Positions 15,966 through 24,930 of a stretch of 64,000 nucleotides of DNA are shown in pieces. The stretch comes from Thermoanaerobacteraceae bacterium (GTDB lineage Bacteria > Bacillota > JADQBR01): the NCBI GenBank assembly GCA_017656305.1, contig JACDOG010000001.1, positions 62,001 to 126,000 on the forward strand, in the 5' to 3' direction. The first letter of the stretch is position 1. Every line of letters starts with the position of its first letter. The notes under the pieces are model-generated. The model saw only the letters and a list, made by a program, of their open reading frames with translations, did not search any database and was not told where the DNA came from. A program made the translations under genes and the position numbers.

Positions 15966-16746
15966 TTGCACTCACCTCATTTTTCACCAGTGTGCCGCGC
16001 CAGTAGTATTCTCGCTTTTCCTCTGCCGACAGCTTGTTGTACTGCTTGAGCGGAATGACTTTCTTGCGCAGCCATTTCATCATATCGGCAGCAGCTCCCA
16101 GTTTATTGTACCTGCCGTAATAGGTCGGGCACGGAGTAAGTACCTCAATTAACGTAAACCCTTTTGTATTAAGGGCGGTATGCAGCATTTTCCTCAGCTG
16201 CGTTATGTGATATACCGTCGTTCTGGCCACCATGGTCGCTCCGGCAGCCCTGACTATCTCGCAAATATCCATGTTTTTTTCTTGTTTCCCGCCTCGCGAC
16301 GTGCTGGTAATACTGTTTTCCGGTGTCAAGGGAGAAAACTGCCCGCCCGTCATGCCGTAGTTGAGATTGTTGGAAACAATGGCTACCACGTCCAAATCAC
16401 GGCGCGCAGCATGTAACAGGTGGTTGCCACCGATGGCGCCACAGTCCCCGTCACCCATGATGCAGACCACGGTAAGCTCCGGTTTGGATAGTTTGATGCC
16501 TGTTGCAAATGCCAGCGTCCTCCCGTGAGTACCCTGAAACTTGTGGGTGGTAACGTAATCACCGGACCTTCCGGAACACCCGATACCGGTAGCAATCACG
16601 ACCTGGTCCGGCGGTAATTGCGCGTCACTGAGACTAAGGGCCACACTTTTTAAAATTAAACCGTGCCCGCAGCCGCTGCACCAAAGGTGAGGCAAGCGGT
16701 CAAAAGCAATGTAGTCCTTATAAGTGTATCTGGGAGAGCAGTTCAT
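15958..16746 (-). CDS. korB: 2-oxoacid:ferredoxin oxidoreductase, beta (TPP-binding) subunit
   Basis: The 262 residues include LWCSGCGHGLILK (cysteines at the start, cluster-associated), TGIGCSGR, and the thiamine diphosphate motif GDGDCGAIGGNHLLHAARR followed by NLNYGMTGGQ. This is the catalytic TPP subunit of the KorAB type. It starts in the ATGA overlap with korA (16743-16746). The lack of extra ferredoxin-domain sequences in this subunit fits the four-gene form, where the separate small ferredoxin subunit carries the clusters. Confidence 0.9.
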   Translation of the reverse strand: MNCSPRYTYKDYIAFDRLPHLWCSGCGHGLILKSVALSLSDAQLPPDQVVIATGIGCSGRSGDYVTTHKFQGTHGRTLAFATGIKLSKPELTVVCIMGDGDCGAIGGNHLLHAARRDLDVVAIVSNNLNYGMTGGQFSPLTPENSITSTSRGGKQEKNMDICEIVRAAGATMVARTTVYHITQLRKMLHTALNTKGFTLIEVLTPCPTYYGRYNKLGAAADMMKWLRKKVIPLKQYNKLSAEEKREYYWRGTLVKNEVSASE

Positions 16747-17873
16747 TTCAGACCCACCACCTTTTTAACCTCCGCTATGATGTCGTTTGGCGTTAGAATG
16801 TTAGTGTCAGTACGGTAGATGCCAAATACCGGGGTAGCTCGTGAAGCTGCTCTAACTTCACGGGCAATTTGCCCGTAATTCATTTCCGGAACAAAAACCC
16901 ACCTGGCTCGAGAACATGCCCTGGCAACTTCCGACTGCGGGAAAGGCCACAGTGTCGGTAACGACATTACGCCAACCTCTAGGCCTCGGGCGATCAGTCT
17001 TTCCATGGCTGCCCTGGCAGCCCGGGTTACTATCCCGTAGCTGATAATTAATACCTGTGGTCGTGTTGTCCCGTACCATACAGGCTGGGGCAATTCGTTT
17101 TGGTAATCTTCTATTTTTGCAATTAGCCTTCTTGTTAAAGTTGTGGCTATTTCCGGGTCGCTGGAAGAAAAACCGCGGCTGTCATGGACCAGCCCGGTAA
17201 CCCGTAAAATGCTGGAATCGCCGTAGTTGGGCAGTATCGAAACCTGCTTATCATCAATTACATAGGGTTCTTCGGGAGCGTTATATGCCGGTTTTCTATT
17301 TATAATTTCCAGTTCGCCGGGTTCTTTGATGATGATTTTTTCTCGCAAGTGAGCCGTGGCAGCATCGGTAAATAAAAATACGGGCGAACGGAATCGTTCG
17401 GCCAGGTTAAATGCTGTAACGGTTAAATCAAAGCACTCCTGAACGGTGGTCGGTGCCAGCGTAATTACCGCGTGGTCACCGTGGGTTCCCCAGCGTGCCT
17501 GCATGACATCGCCCTGTGCCGGCTTGGTAGCCACACCGGTGCTGAGACCGAAACGCTGAGCATTGATAATGACACACGGTACCTCTGCCATAATTGCCAG
17601 CCCAATATTTTCCTGCATCAGGGAAAATCCCGGCCCGCTGGTAGCAGTAAATGCCTTAGTACCCGTTAGACTCGCTCCAATGACAGCTGCAATACTGGCA
17701 ATTTCATCCTCCATCTGCACGTAATGACCACCAACCTGCGGCATCAATTCCGAACAAACTTCCGCAATTTCCGAAGCAGGACTGATAGGGTAACCGGCAA
17801 AAAAACGTGCACCAGCTGCGATGGCTCCCCGGGCGCAAGCCTCGTTTCCCTGGATGAACCCTTCCTGTGCCAT
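16743..17873 (-). CDS. korA: 2-oxoacid:ferredoxin oxidoreductase, alpha subunit
   Basis: About 376 residues from ATG 17873, which overlaps the ferredoxin stop codon (TAATG) and has GGAGG upstream; the longer frame to 17936 lies inside the ferredoxin gene and is unlikely. Family blocks are GFIQGNEACARGAIAAGARF, FAGYPISPASEIAE, QMEDEIASIAAVIGASLTG and TSGPGFSLMQENIGLA, the pyrimidine-binding domain of KorA-type enzymes. It pairs with KorB to form the catalytic unit. 2-oxoglutarate is the likely substrate by family; related enzymes use branched 2-oxoacids, so the substrate is an inference. Confidence 0.9.
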   Translation of the reverse strand: MAQEGFIQGNEACARGAIAAGARFFAGYPISPASEIAEVCSELMPQVGGHYVQMEDEIASIAAVIGASLTGTKAFTATSGPGFSLMQENIGLAIMAEVPCVIINAQRFGLSTGVATKPAQGDVMQARWGTHGDHAVITLAPTTVQECFDLTVTAFNLAERFRSPVFLFTDAATAHLREKIIIKEPGELEIINRKPAYNAPEEPYVIDDKQVSILPNYGDSSILRVTGLVHDSRGFSSSDPEIATTLTRRLIAKIEDYQNELPQPVWYGTTRPQVLIISYGIVTRAARAAMERLIARGLEVGVMSLPTLWPFPQSEVARACSRARWVFVPEMNYGQIAREVRAASRATPVFGIYRTDTNILTPNDIIAEVKKVVGLK

Positions 17874-18064
17874 TATTCCGTCACCTCCACCGCAAAGTCC
17901 GGACAGCGGTAAATACATAAGTAACAACTGCGGCACCGGTCCAGATGAGTAATTACCGGGTAGTTATCCTGGTCAGTGGTAAACACCTTTTGCGGGCAAA
18001 ACTCAACACACAGCAAACACCTTTTACACAAGGACCTGTTCAAAGTTATGGAAGCCAACAGCAT
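17873..18064 (-). CDS. korD: Ferredoxin-type delta subunit of 2-oxoacid oxidoreductase
   Basis: A 63-residue protein with two 4Fe-4S motifs, CKRCLLCVEFCP and CRSCYLCIYRCP. It opens the korDABC operon and would pass electrons from the TPP subunit to free ferredoxin. The ATG at 18064 has only 2 nt between it and GGAGG; the TTG at 18058, with 8 nt spacing, is a better-placed alternative start that shortens the protein by two residues. The stop overlaps the korA start. Confidence 0.88.
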   Translation of the reverse strand: MLLASITLNRSLCKRCLLCVEFCPQKVFTTDQDNYPVITHLDRCRSCYLCIYRCPDFAVEVTE

Positions 18065-18233
18065 TCCCTCCCACAGAAAAGTTATTCTATATTATATTTC
18101 TGGAAGAACTTGCCGATACCTGCAATAATACAGAATATTTTGTATATTGCAGCGGGTTAATTCAACTGGCACTTGCACATAAAACAGCGGCTATGGCAAG
18201 GATATGCTTTTTCCCAAACATTTGAACCGCAAA

Positions 18234-18260
18234 ATAAAAACACCGGTCGTTACCGGTGTT
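18234..18260 (-). terminator. Terminator of the endonuclease IV gene
   Basis: ACACCGGT / ACCGGTGT hairpin (18240-18259) with a 4-nt loop, followed on the minus strand by a T-rich run. Confidence 0.85.
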
Positions 18261-18272
18261 TGTGAAAAAATT

Positions 18273-19118
18273 TTAGAGACTGCGATATATCTTTTGGTAA
18301 GCTAAAGCATCCTCCGCCTGCTTACCATTTGACTCGCAGATAATTGTTGGCGACAGGCTGTTTTCCTTAATTATTTCCGCCAGCGGCAAAAAATCCGGTC
18401 CAAAGTCCTTGTCTTCCAAATTACGGTGCCGTTTTTCTCCTTTTTCGGTGTACTCAATCGGGCTGAAGTGAACGTGTAGGTACTGTACCACGTCACTACC
18501 GAGAGCCCCTTCTATCTTGGCCAAGATATCTTCGAAATCGCTTTTGTCGCACAGGCAGCCCCCGCCAACCGCATGTAAATGCGCGAAATCGACAGTGGGA
18601 ATAACCTGCGGGGATAGTTTGCAAAGCGCAATGACTTCCTCTAAAGACCCTAACTGGTTTTGTTTCCCCATGGTCTCAGGTGCCAGTTTTATATGAGTTA
18701 ACCCCTCTTTTTGCGCCAGTTCAAGGATTTCTTCCAAGGTTGTTAACGCCAGGTCCAGTGCTTCCTTCCGGGACAGACCACCCACGCCGCCGGGGTGAAA
18801 CACCACCGGAGAAGCACCTAACCAGTCAGCAGCCCGTAAGGATTTCAAGATATGATTTTGACTTTTTTTGCGTCCTTCCGCCTCTTTGCTTGCCAGGTTT
18901 ATATAGTACGGTGCGTGCAGGCTGACGGCTATACCGGCTTCCCTTGCTGCGGCACTAATTTTTCTGGCAGTCTGCTCACCAATTCGTACACCCCGCCCAC
19001 ACTGGTACTCGTAGGCTGACAGGCCGATGCTTTTTAACCATGCCGGTACCTGGTCGGATGATTTGCCACCAGATTCGTAAAATAACGGCGAGTTACCTGC
19101 TGGTCCAAATTTTACCAT
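18273..19118 (-). CDS. nfo: Endonuclease IV family protein (AP endonuclease, TIM barrel)
   Basis: The 281 residues show the endonuclease IV TIM-barrel order: VSLHAPYYINLAS (first His), VVFHPGG, KLAPETMGKQNQLG (Glu), TVDFAHLHAVGGG (Asp, His), YLHVHFSPIEYTEKGEKRH (His pair) and a terminal ICESNGK (Glu). These match the metal ligands that cut DNA 5' to abasic sites. The length is typical. GGGGAG precedes the ATG. This archaeal-like or short family version may differ in substrate from E. coli Nfo. It lies 21 bp downstream of nrdJ, so dNTP synthesis and base-excision repair are probably cotranscribed. Confidence 0.85.
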   Translation of the reverse strand: MVKFGPAGNSPLFYESGGKSSDQVPAWLKSIGLSAYEYQCGRGVRIGEQTARKISAAAREAGIAVSLHAPYYINLASKEAEGRKKSQNHILKSLRAADWLGASPVVFHPGGVGGLSRKEALDLALTTLEEILELAQKEGLTHIKLAPETMGKQNQLGSLEEVIALCKLSPQVIPTVDFAHLHAVGGGCLCDKSDFEDILAKIEGALGSDVVQYLHVHFSPIEYTEKGEKRHRNLEDKDFGPDFLPLAEIIKENSLSPTIICESNGKQAEDALAYQKIYRSL

Positions 19119-19138
19119 AATACTCCCCTTCTCCCTAA

Positions 19139-20839
19139 TTATTGCTGTTGCTTTTTTACGAACTGTACCTGATTCTTCCTGCTGCCCAAGCGGTACACCG
19201 TAAGTCCTTTGCAGCCTGAGTGGTAGGCCAGGAGTATCAGTTCTTTCACTTTCTCTACAGTTGTCCGGTACGGTAAATTAACCGTCTTGCTGACGGCGTT
19301 GTCACAGTATTTTTGAAAGGCCGCCTGCATTCTCACATGCCATTCCGGTGCAATTTCCGGTGCAGTGACAAAAACTTTTCTGATGTGTGCCGGAAAAACT
19401 GCAATGTTTTGCACACTGCCTTCTTCCAAAACGGCAGCGATGATTTTCTCTGCCGTGTCTCGAGGTAAATAACCACGTACGTATTCTTCAAAAACGGGAT
19501 CTACTATTAAGACTTGTTTTCCCTCCAGCACATTTTTTGTATAGGCTAAGGCAAAAACAGGCTCAATGCCTGCGGAAGTACCGGCTATCAGACTAATGGT
19601 TCCCGTTGGAGCAATGGTGGTACAGGTTGCATTTCTCATTTTCTTGCCTTTATAAATACTGCGCTCGATGTTGGGAAAACTTCCCCTTACTTCCGCCAGC
19701 TCACTGGAAGTTTTTTGAGCCAGTTTATTGATAAAACGCATCACTTTTTCGGCCAGCTTAACGGCCTCAGCTGAATTGTAAGGTATTTTAAGCCGGAACA
19801 GGACGTCGGCCCATCCCATGATTCCCAGGCCGATTTTACGGTTTCCCAAAACTAGTTCTGCAATCTTATTCAAGGGAAACTTGTTCACTTCCACAACATC
19901 ATCCAAAAACCGTACAGCCCATTTTACCGTGTGGGCCAGCTTTTCCCAGTTAATCCGGTCGTCTTCCACCATATTGCTGAGGTTAATGGAACCCAAATTA
20001 CATGCTTCATATGGCAATAGTGGCTGTTCGGCACACGGGTTGGTGGCCTCAAAGCTGCCCAGCTCCGGCGTGGGATTGTCTTCATTGATACGGTCCAGAA
20101 ATATGACGCCGGGCTCCCCGTTCAGCCAGGCATTCTGGGCAAGTTGGTCAAATACTTCCCTGGCTCTATATTTGCCCACAGTTTTTTCCGCAAATTTTAA
20201 CAGGTAATAGTCATCTTTCTCCACCGCTGCCATAAATTCATGGGTCAGCGCCACCGATAAATTAAAATTTGTCAGCACGCCACTGGCCCGTTTGCTGTTG
20301 ATAAAATCCAGTATATCCGGATGGTCCACACGTAAAATTCCCATGTTGGCGCCACTGCGGGTACCACCCTGCTTGATAATTTCCGAAGCCTTGTCATACA
20401 CGGCCATAAAGGACACGGGGCCAGAAGAGGTTCCGCCGGTAGAACGAATCTTACTGCCCCTGGGGCGAATGTTGGAGAAAGAAAAGCCTGTACCGCCTCC
20501 CGATTTTTGTATCAACACCGCATCTCGTAACGTGGAAAAAATGCTCGCCAAAGAATCTTCAATAGGCAGCACAAAACAGGCAGCCAGCTGTCCTTCTGGT
20601 TTGCCAGCGTTGATTAAGGTAGGCGTATTCGGTAAAAAATCCAGTGAGGACATCAAGCTGTAAAACTGTTCCTCACAGCGGTCTCTTTCAGCAGCGGCAA
20701 ACTGCAACTCCGCATCAGCAACAGCGGCAGCTACCCGACGGAACATTTCCGCAACGGTTTCCAAGTTCCCGTCTTCTTTCCGCTGCAGGTAGCGGTGTTC
20801 CAGTACAAGTTTCGCATTATCGGAAATTTTAACAGTCAC
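19139..20839 (-). CDS. nrdJ: Adenosylcobalamin-dependent (class II) ribonucleotide reductase
   Basis: About 566 residues from GTG 20839, chosen for GGAGAG 8 nt upstream. It reduces ribonucleotides using a thiyl radical formed with coenzyme B12. The core is complete: FLPNTPTLINAG, QLAACFVLP (redox Cys), QKSGGGTGFSFSNIRPRGS, NPCAEQPLLPYEACNLGSIN (thiyl Cys, Glu and second redox Cys) and TTIAPTGTISLIAGTSAGIEP. The protein ends shortly after CKGLTVYRLGSRKNQ. The C-terminal CxxC tail that normally re-reduces the active site is absent, and no N-terminal ATP cone is visible, so this is a short form. DnaA-like boxes lie about 100 bp upstream. Confidence 0.9.
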   Translation of the reverse strand: MTVKISDNAKLVLEHRYLQRKEDGNLETVAEMFRRVAAAVADAELQFAAAERDRCEEQFYSLMSSLDFLPNTPTLINAGKPEGQLAACFVLPIEDSLASIFSTLRDAVLIQKSGGGTGFSFSNIRPRGSKIRSTGGTSSGPVSFMAVYDKASEIIKQGGTRSGANMGILRVDHPDILDFINSKRASGVLTNFNLSVALTHEFMAAVEKDDYYLLKFAEKTVGKYRAREVFDQLAQNAWLNGEPGVIFLDRINEDNPTPELGSFEATNPCAEQPLLPYEACNLGSINLSNMVEDDRINWEKLAHTVKWAVRFLDDVVEVNKFPLNKIAELVLGNRKIGLGIMGWADVLFRLKIPYNSAEAVKLAEKVMRFINKLAQKTSSELAEVRGSFPNIERSIYKGKKMRNATCTTIAPTGTISLIAGTSAGIEPVFALAYTKNVLEGKQVLIVDPVFEEYVRGYLPRDTAEKIIAAVLEEGSVQNIAVFPAHIRKVFVTAPEIAPEWHVRMQAAFQKYCDNAVSKTVNLPYRTTVEKVKELILLAYHSGCKGLTVYRLGSRKNQVQFVKKQQQ

Positions 20840-20936
20840 AGCAAATCTCTCCAGGTAAATCTCGCCAATTTTTACAACATCATAACAAATTTGACCAAAT
20901 AACAAAAATTTTGTCGATATTAGTAACCATTATTAA

Positions 20937-20965
20937 TTATCCACAAGGTTTTCCACATTTCCACA
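20937..20965. promoter_or_regulatory. Cluster of three DnaA-box-like 9-mers upstream of nrdJ
   Basis: TTATCCACA (20937-20945) is a perfect DnaA box. TTTTCCACA (20949-20957) and ATTTCCACA (20957-20965) follow in the same orientation and are near matches. The cluster is 98-126 bp upstream of the nrdJ start. Confidence 0.45.
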
Positions 20966-21047
20966 GATTACCAGTATGGTTTTCAGAAAATTACCAAATA
21001 CCCTATCTTTAGCGATAAAAACACGGTTTACGATAAGTGATAATCCA

Positions 21048-23804
21048 CTATAACTGCTGGTTAGACAACTGCTGCAAACGCAATAATATTTTCTCCAGCT
21101 CCCCGATGGCTTCGCCGTAACCAGCCCAATCACCGCGTCGCAAGGCCTGTTGTGCCCTGTCATATGCCGCATTGGCCCGCTTAACCAGGTCACTGATGGT
21201 AAGGTCCTCAGGCTGTACCGGTTCTTCTGTATCCGGTATTTCCGGAGGCAATTTCTCCCCGGGCTCCAGTTTGGTATCTGCCGGCTTTCCGAAAAGCTGT
21301 CGCAGCGCGTCTTCCAATGTCTTTTCCATAACCACCTGGTCCTTGTAAGCCACAATCACCCGGCGCAACTCAGGCAGGCGACTCTGCTCGCCCTGCAGGA
21401 ATATCGGTTCCACATAAAGCAGTGAGTTTTCTACCGGCAGGACTATCAAATTACCACGAATTACCTGGGACCCCCTCTGGTCCCACAGCGACAGCTGGCT
21501 GGAAATTTCTGAATCCTGGTCAATTCGGGCCTCTATCTGCATGGGTCCAAACACCAGCTGGTTTCTGGGGAAAATAAAATTAATCATCTGGCCGTAAGTT
21601 TCCGGTGAGTTACGCACCGCCAGCCATGACGCCATTTTTTGTTTCTTGGCCGGTGTATAGGGAATCATCAGGAAATAATCGGTTTTTTCCTCACCGGGCA
21701 GGCGCATCACTACGTAATAAGGATCCATGATTTTACTTTCCCCACCTATAATTTCTTTTGGGAAAGTCCATAAATCTTCTTTGTTATAAAAATCCCTGGG
21801 GTTAGTCATATGATACGCCTGGTATTGCTTTGCCTGCATGAGAAACAGGTCTACCGGGTACCGGACATGTTTCTTAATCGCTTCCGGCATCTTGCTTAAG
21901 GGCTTAAATGTACCCGGGAAAATTTCCATGTAGCTTTTGATAATGGGATCGTTCGGTTCCGCCACATAGAAATCCACGGCACCGGTGTAGGCGTTGACAA
22001 CCACTTTAACCGAATTCCTGATGTAATTGATGCCGCCAATAGGCTCAGAATAAGGAAAACTGTCTGAAATGGTATAGGCATCCTGAAGCCAGTAAAGATG
22101 ACCATCAGCCAACACCAAATACGGGTCGCGGTCGTACTCAAGATACGGCATAATGGTTTCTATCCGTTCCCGAATATTGCGTCTCATGAGCAGGCGGCTT
22201 TCGGGAGTTATCTCGCCGGCCAGCAAGATTTTGTAATCCTTGAAATACGCGGCAAATATCAACCTTTTCAGCAGAGAGCCTACCAGGATGCCGCTGTCAG
22301 CTTCATAGGTTGTCTCGATGTTTTCTCCGGTTGCCGCGGGATAATCAAACTCCGGAGACTTGGTCTTTACAAGGACGTACTCATCTGTTTGTTCCCCGTA
22401 ATATATTTCCGGTCTGGTAACCTTCAGGTCTTTAACTGTGGCCCGGGGCGGAATATCCTTCAGGTAAAATTCGGGTAATCCTTCTTCAGTGACGGTGCTC
22501 ACGGCAGTCATGACCACACCGTAACCGTGGGTATAGCGTAACTTTTGATTGATCCACGTTTGTGCCTGTACATCCAGTTGGTTCTGGTCCAGTTCACGTG
22601 CTGCCAACATCACCTGTCTTAAACGTCCGTCTACTTCGTAACGGTCAATGTCTACATTTGCAAAATTGTAATAAGGGCGCAGTTCCTGCATTTCGGAGTA
22701 AGTTTGTAGCAAAGGCCGCCAGTCCCACAGTCTGATATTGCTGACGGTTTCCTGGTTTACTTCCAGGTCTTCCCGGGTCAGTTGATTCTTCAGGTCAAAA
22801 AACTGGGTCTCAATCTTATCCAGAGCAAAAGCTTTTCTGGTATAGTTAATATTATGTTCCAGGTACGGTTGTTCCTTGCGAAATTCATCCGGCTCAACTA
22901 TAAACTTCTGTACTGCGCCGGGAAAAACACTACCCAGGACAATTGACGATACCATTAACAGCAAAATGCTGATTACTACCCAGCGCATTTTCTTTAAAAA
23001 CACATTAACTAGTACCAGCAATGAAGTAACCAGGGCGATAATCATGAGTATTTTCAGCGCCGGCAATTGCGCGTGAACATCGGTATAACTGGCACCGTAT
23101 GCTACACCTCTGGGAGACTGCAACAGGTTGTACATGGCAAGCCAATACTTACCTGCCTGTAAAATCAAAAGGAAAGCTGCCAGTAATGACAGGTGGAACT
23201 TGCCGCGGGTAAAGCCTGCTGCCTGTTTAAACTGGTTTGGGTCCGTAAAAAAATAAATCAGCCCAACAAAAATAATGCTGATGACAGCGCTTAACATCAG
23301 CAGGCTGTAAACAAATTCAAAAAACGGTAGTTGAAAAACGTAAAAGCCTATATCCTTTCCGAATAACGGGTCGGAAATACCAAATGGTTGGCTGTGCAGA
23401 AATTTTTGTACTGTCAGCCACTGTCCGGCACCAATTGAAGAAAAGATAAATGCCAGCAACACGCTCAATATGATGTAAGCCGCCATGACACGTTTGGGAG
23501 TTAATAATCTGGACAGGAGAATATCCTTTAGGGGGAAAACATTGGCAGCACTGGCAATTTGCCCGTGTTTGAGTACTTCCTTTCTTGTGAACAGCAGGTT
23601 TATGAAAAAGAACAAAAACAGCCATACGGCCACGGCTATTCTCACAGCCAGATTGGAAACCAGCGCCTTTATGAACACGTGCGAGTACTTGACAGCTTTA
23701 AACCACAGCCAGTCTACATATAAATTCAGGCCCAGCCTGAAGAAAGAAAAAACGAGTAAGGCCAGGATAACTAATATGGCAAACAAATACTGTCTTTTGC
23801 CCAT
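21048..23804 (-). CDS. UPF0182 family membrane protein (COG1615)
   Basis: A 918-residue protein with about seven hydrophobic segments in the first 300 residues and a long soluble part afterward. The opening LNLYVDWLWFKAVKYSHVFI, the FTRKEVLKHGQ region and the extracytoplasmic blocks YLEHNINYTRKAFALD and INYIRNSVKVVVNAYTGAVDFY are hallmarks of UPF0182. The C-terminus carries a proline/glutamate-rich linker and a helical segment (AYDRAQQALRRGDWAGYGEA) seen in many members. Function is unknown. GGAAAGGAG precedes the ATG. No operon partner is obvious; the next gene, at 23900, is in the same direction about 95 bp upstream. Confidence 0.9.
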   Translation of the reverse strand: MGKRQYLFAILVILALLVFSFFRLGLNLYVDWLWFKAVKYSHVFIKALVSNLAVRIAVAVWLFLFFFINLLFTRKEVLKHGQIASAANVFPLKDILLSRLLTPKRVMAAYIILSVLLAFIFSSIGAGQWLTVQKFLHSQPFGISDPLFGKDIGFYVFQLPFFEFVYSLLMLSAVISIIFVGLIYFFTDPNQFKQAAGFTRGKFHLSLLAAFLLILQAGKYWLAMYNLLQSPRGVAYGASYTDVHAQLPALKILMIIALVTSLLVLVNVFLKKMRWVVISILLLMVSSIVLGSVFPGAVQKFIVEPDEFRKEQPYLEHNINYTRKAFALDKIETQFFDLKNQLTREDLEVNQETVSNIRLWDWRPLLQTYSEMQELRPYYNFANVDIDRYEVDGRLRQVMLAARELDQNQLDVQAQTWINQKLRYTHGYGVVMTAVSTVTEEGLPEFYLKDIPPRATVKDLKVTRPEIYYGEQTDEYVLVKTKSPEFDYPAATGENIETTYEADSGILVGSLLKRLIFAAYFKDYKILLAGEITPESRLLMRRNIRERIETIMPYLEYDRDPYLVLADGHLYWLQDAYTISDSFPYSEPIGGINYIRNSVKVVVNAYTGAVDFYVAEPNDPIIKSYMEIFPGTFKPLSKMPEAIKKHVRYPVDLFLMQAKQYQAYHMTNPRDFYNKEDLWTFPKEIIGGESKIMDPYYVVMRLPGEEKTDYFLMIPYTPAKKQKMASWLAVRNSPETYGQMINFIFPRNQLVFGPMQIEARIDQDSEISSQLSLWDQRGSQVIRGNLIVLPVENSLLYVEPIFLQGEQSRLPELRRVIVAYKDQVVMEKTLEDALRQLFGKPADTKLEPGEKLPPEIPDTEEPVQPEDLTISDLVKRANAAYDRAQQALRRGDWAGYGEAIGELEKILLRLQQLSNQQL

Positions 23805-23899
23805 TGTTCAATCTCCTTTCCCGGAAACATGTAAAATCTAGTTCCTATTGTACGTAAAAATACTAAAAAAATAAACCCCAAATGGGTAGGGAAATGGAT

Positions 23900-24280
23900 T
23901 TAATACGGGGCAAAGCTGTATGAGGTGTCCACAAGGTGATATTTAATGGAACAATTTGTGAGGTTGGTATTCCACCGCATGGTCATATCTTTGATGGTTT
24001 CACCTAAAAGGATGGCTTCATCCATCTGTACTGCAGCATCAAACCACAGGTGTACTGCAGCGGTGCTGCCCAATTGTTTTACATCGGCTTTTCTAATTCC
24101 TGATAACTTGACAATATTTTGTTCCAGCCGCTGTGTGGCATTCAGGGGCACCTGATTCCCGTGTTGGTACCGGTGTGGCGGAACAAAATTTTGGCTGCCG
24201 ATCAGGGCTCCCAGCATCAAAGTAATAGCCAGGAAAACAACGAAACGATCTAGATTATGGAAATACACTCTTTTGTCCAC
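23900..24280 (-). CDS. Hypothetical membrane-anchored protein
   Basis: The 126 residues start at GTG 24280, supported by GGAGGAGG upstream. A single hydrophobic segment (about residues 12-29) anchors a short extracytoplasmic domain: ATQRLEQNIVKLSGIRKADV, then VHLWFDAAVQMDEAILLGET. This resembles small YhcN/YlaJ-like sporulation proteins in size and in the ...IVKLSGI.KADV pattern, but I cannot claim membership. It lies upstream of the UPF0182 gene in the same direction. Confidence 0.6.
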   Translation of the reverse strand: MDKRVYFHNLDRFVVFLAITLMLGALIGSQNFVPPHRYQHGNQVPLNATQRLEQNIVKLSGIRKADVKQLGSTAAVHLWFDAAVQMDEAILLGETIKDMTMRWNTNLTNCSIKYHLVDTSYSFAPY

Positions 24281-24409
24281 TGCCTACCTCCTCCTTCTTC
24301 TTATTTTGCGGTAGAAAAAGGAGGATTATACGCTGGCAAAAGTGGTATAATCCAAGTAGATTAGTTTCTACATTAACCAATATTCAGCCTGAAATTGGAG
24401 GGATGAAAT

Positions 24410-24886
24410 ATTATTCTGGTATCTGCCTGTCTTGTGGGCCAGTACTGCCGGTACGACGGACAAACAAACAGCGAAATATGTTCTCAACTGGTAAAGGACC
24501 GGTTGCTTCCCGTATGTCCCGAACAACTGGGCGAACTACCCATTCCCAGACCGCCGGCAGAAATCACAGGGGGAAACGGGCAAGACGTGCTGGACGGGAG
24601 GGCTTGTGTTAAAACTAAAACGGGTCAGGATGTTACCGCCAATTTTCTGCTGGGTGCCAGGAAGGTATTGGCAGTGGCACGCAACCATAAAATAACGTGC
24701 GCCATTTTCAAGGAAAGAAGTCCCTCTTGCGGCTCAAGGTACGTCTATGACGGCACGTTTTCCGGCAAATTAATAAAGGGCTGTGGCGTCACCACAGCAC
24801 TGCTGCGAAAAAATGATATTGAAGTGTTTTCTGAAGAGGACTTGCTTGCTTTCAGAGATTTGCGTGAACTCATTAAATTAAAATAA
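24410..24886 (+). CDS. DUF523 family protein, apparently starting at AUU
   Basis: Read from ATT 24410, the product starts MILVSACLVGQYCRYDGQ, the classical DUF523 opening with two conserved cysteines; later FKERSPSCGSRYVYDGTFSG is the second family block. About 158 residues. GGAGG (24397-24401) lies 8 nt before ATT 24410. The only nearby ATG (24403) is in another frame and 1 nt from the ribosome site; an in-frame TGA closes the frame just upstream. GTG 24434 would remove the conserved SACL motif. Either AUU is the real start or a one-base insertion near 24409 has displaced an MKIILVSAC start. Function of DUF523 is unknown. Confidence 0.75.
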   Translation: MILVSACLVGQYCRYDGQTNSEICSQLVKDRLLPVCPEQLGELPIPRPPAEITGGNGQDVLDGRACVKTKTGQDVTANFLLGARKVLAVARNHKITCAIFKERSPSCGSRYVYDGTFSGKLIKGCGVTTALLRKNDIEVFSEEDLLAFRDLRELIKLK

Positions 24887-24890
24887 CCCA

Positions 24891-24930
24891 AAACCGGTGT
24901 TACCTGGGCAGTAGTAACACCGGTTTTTGT
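24891..24930. terminator. Bidirectional terminator between DUF523 and SGNH hydrolase genes
   Basis: Perfect 13-bp stem (24891-24903 with 24914-24926) flanked by A-run and T-run; it serves both convergent genes. Confidence 0.9.
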
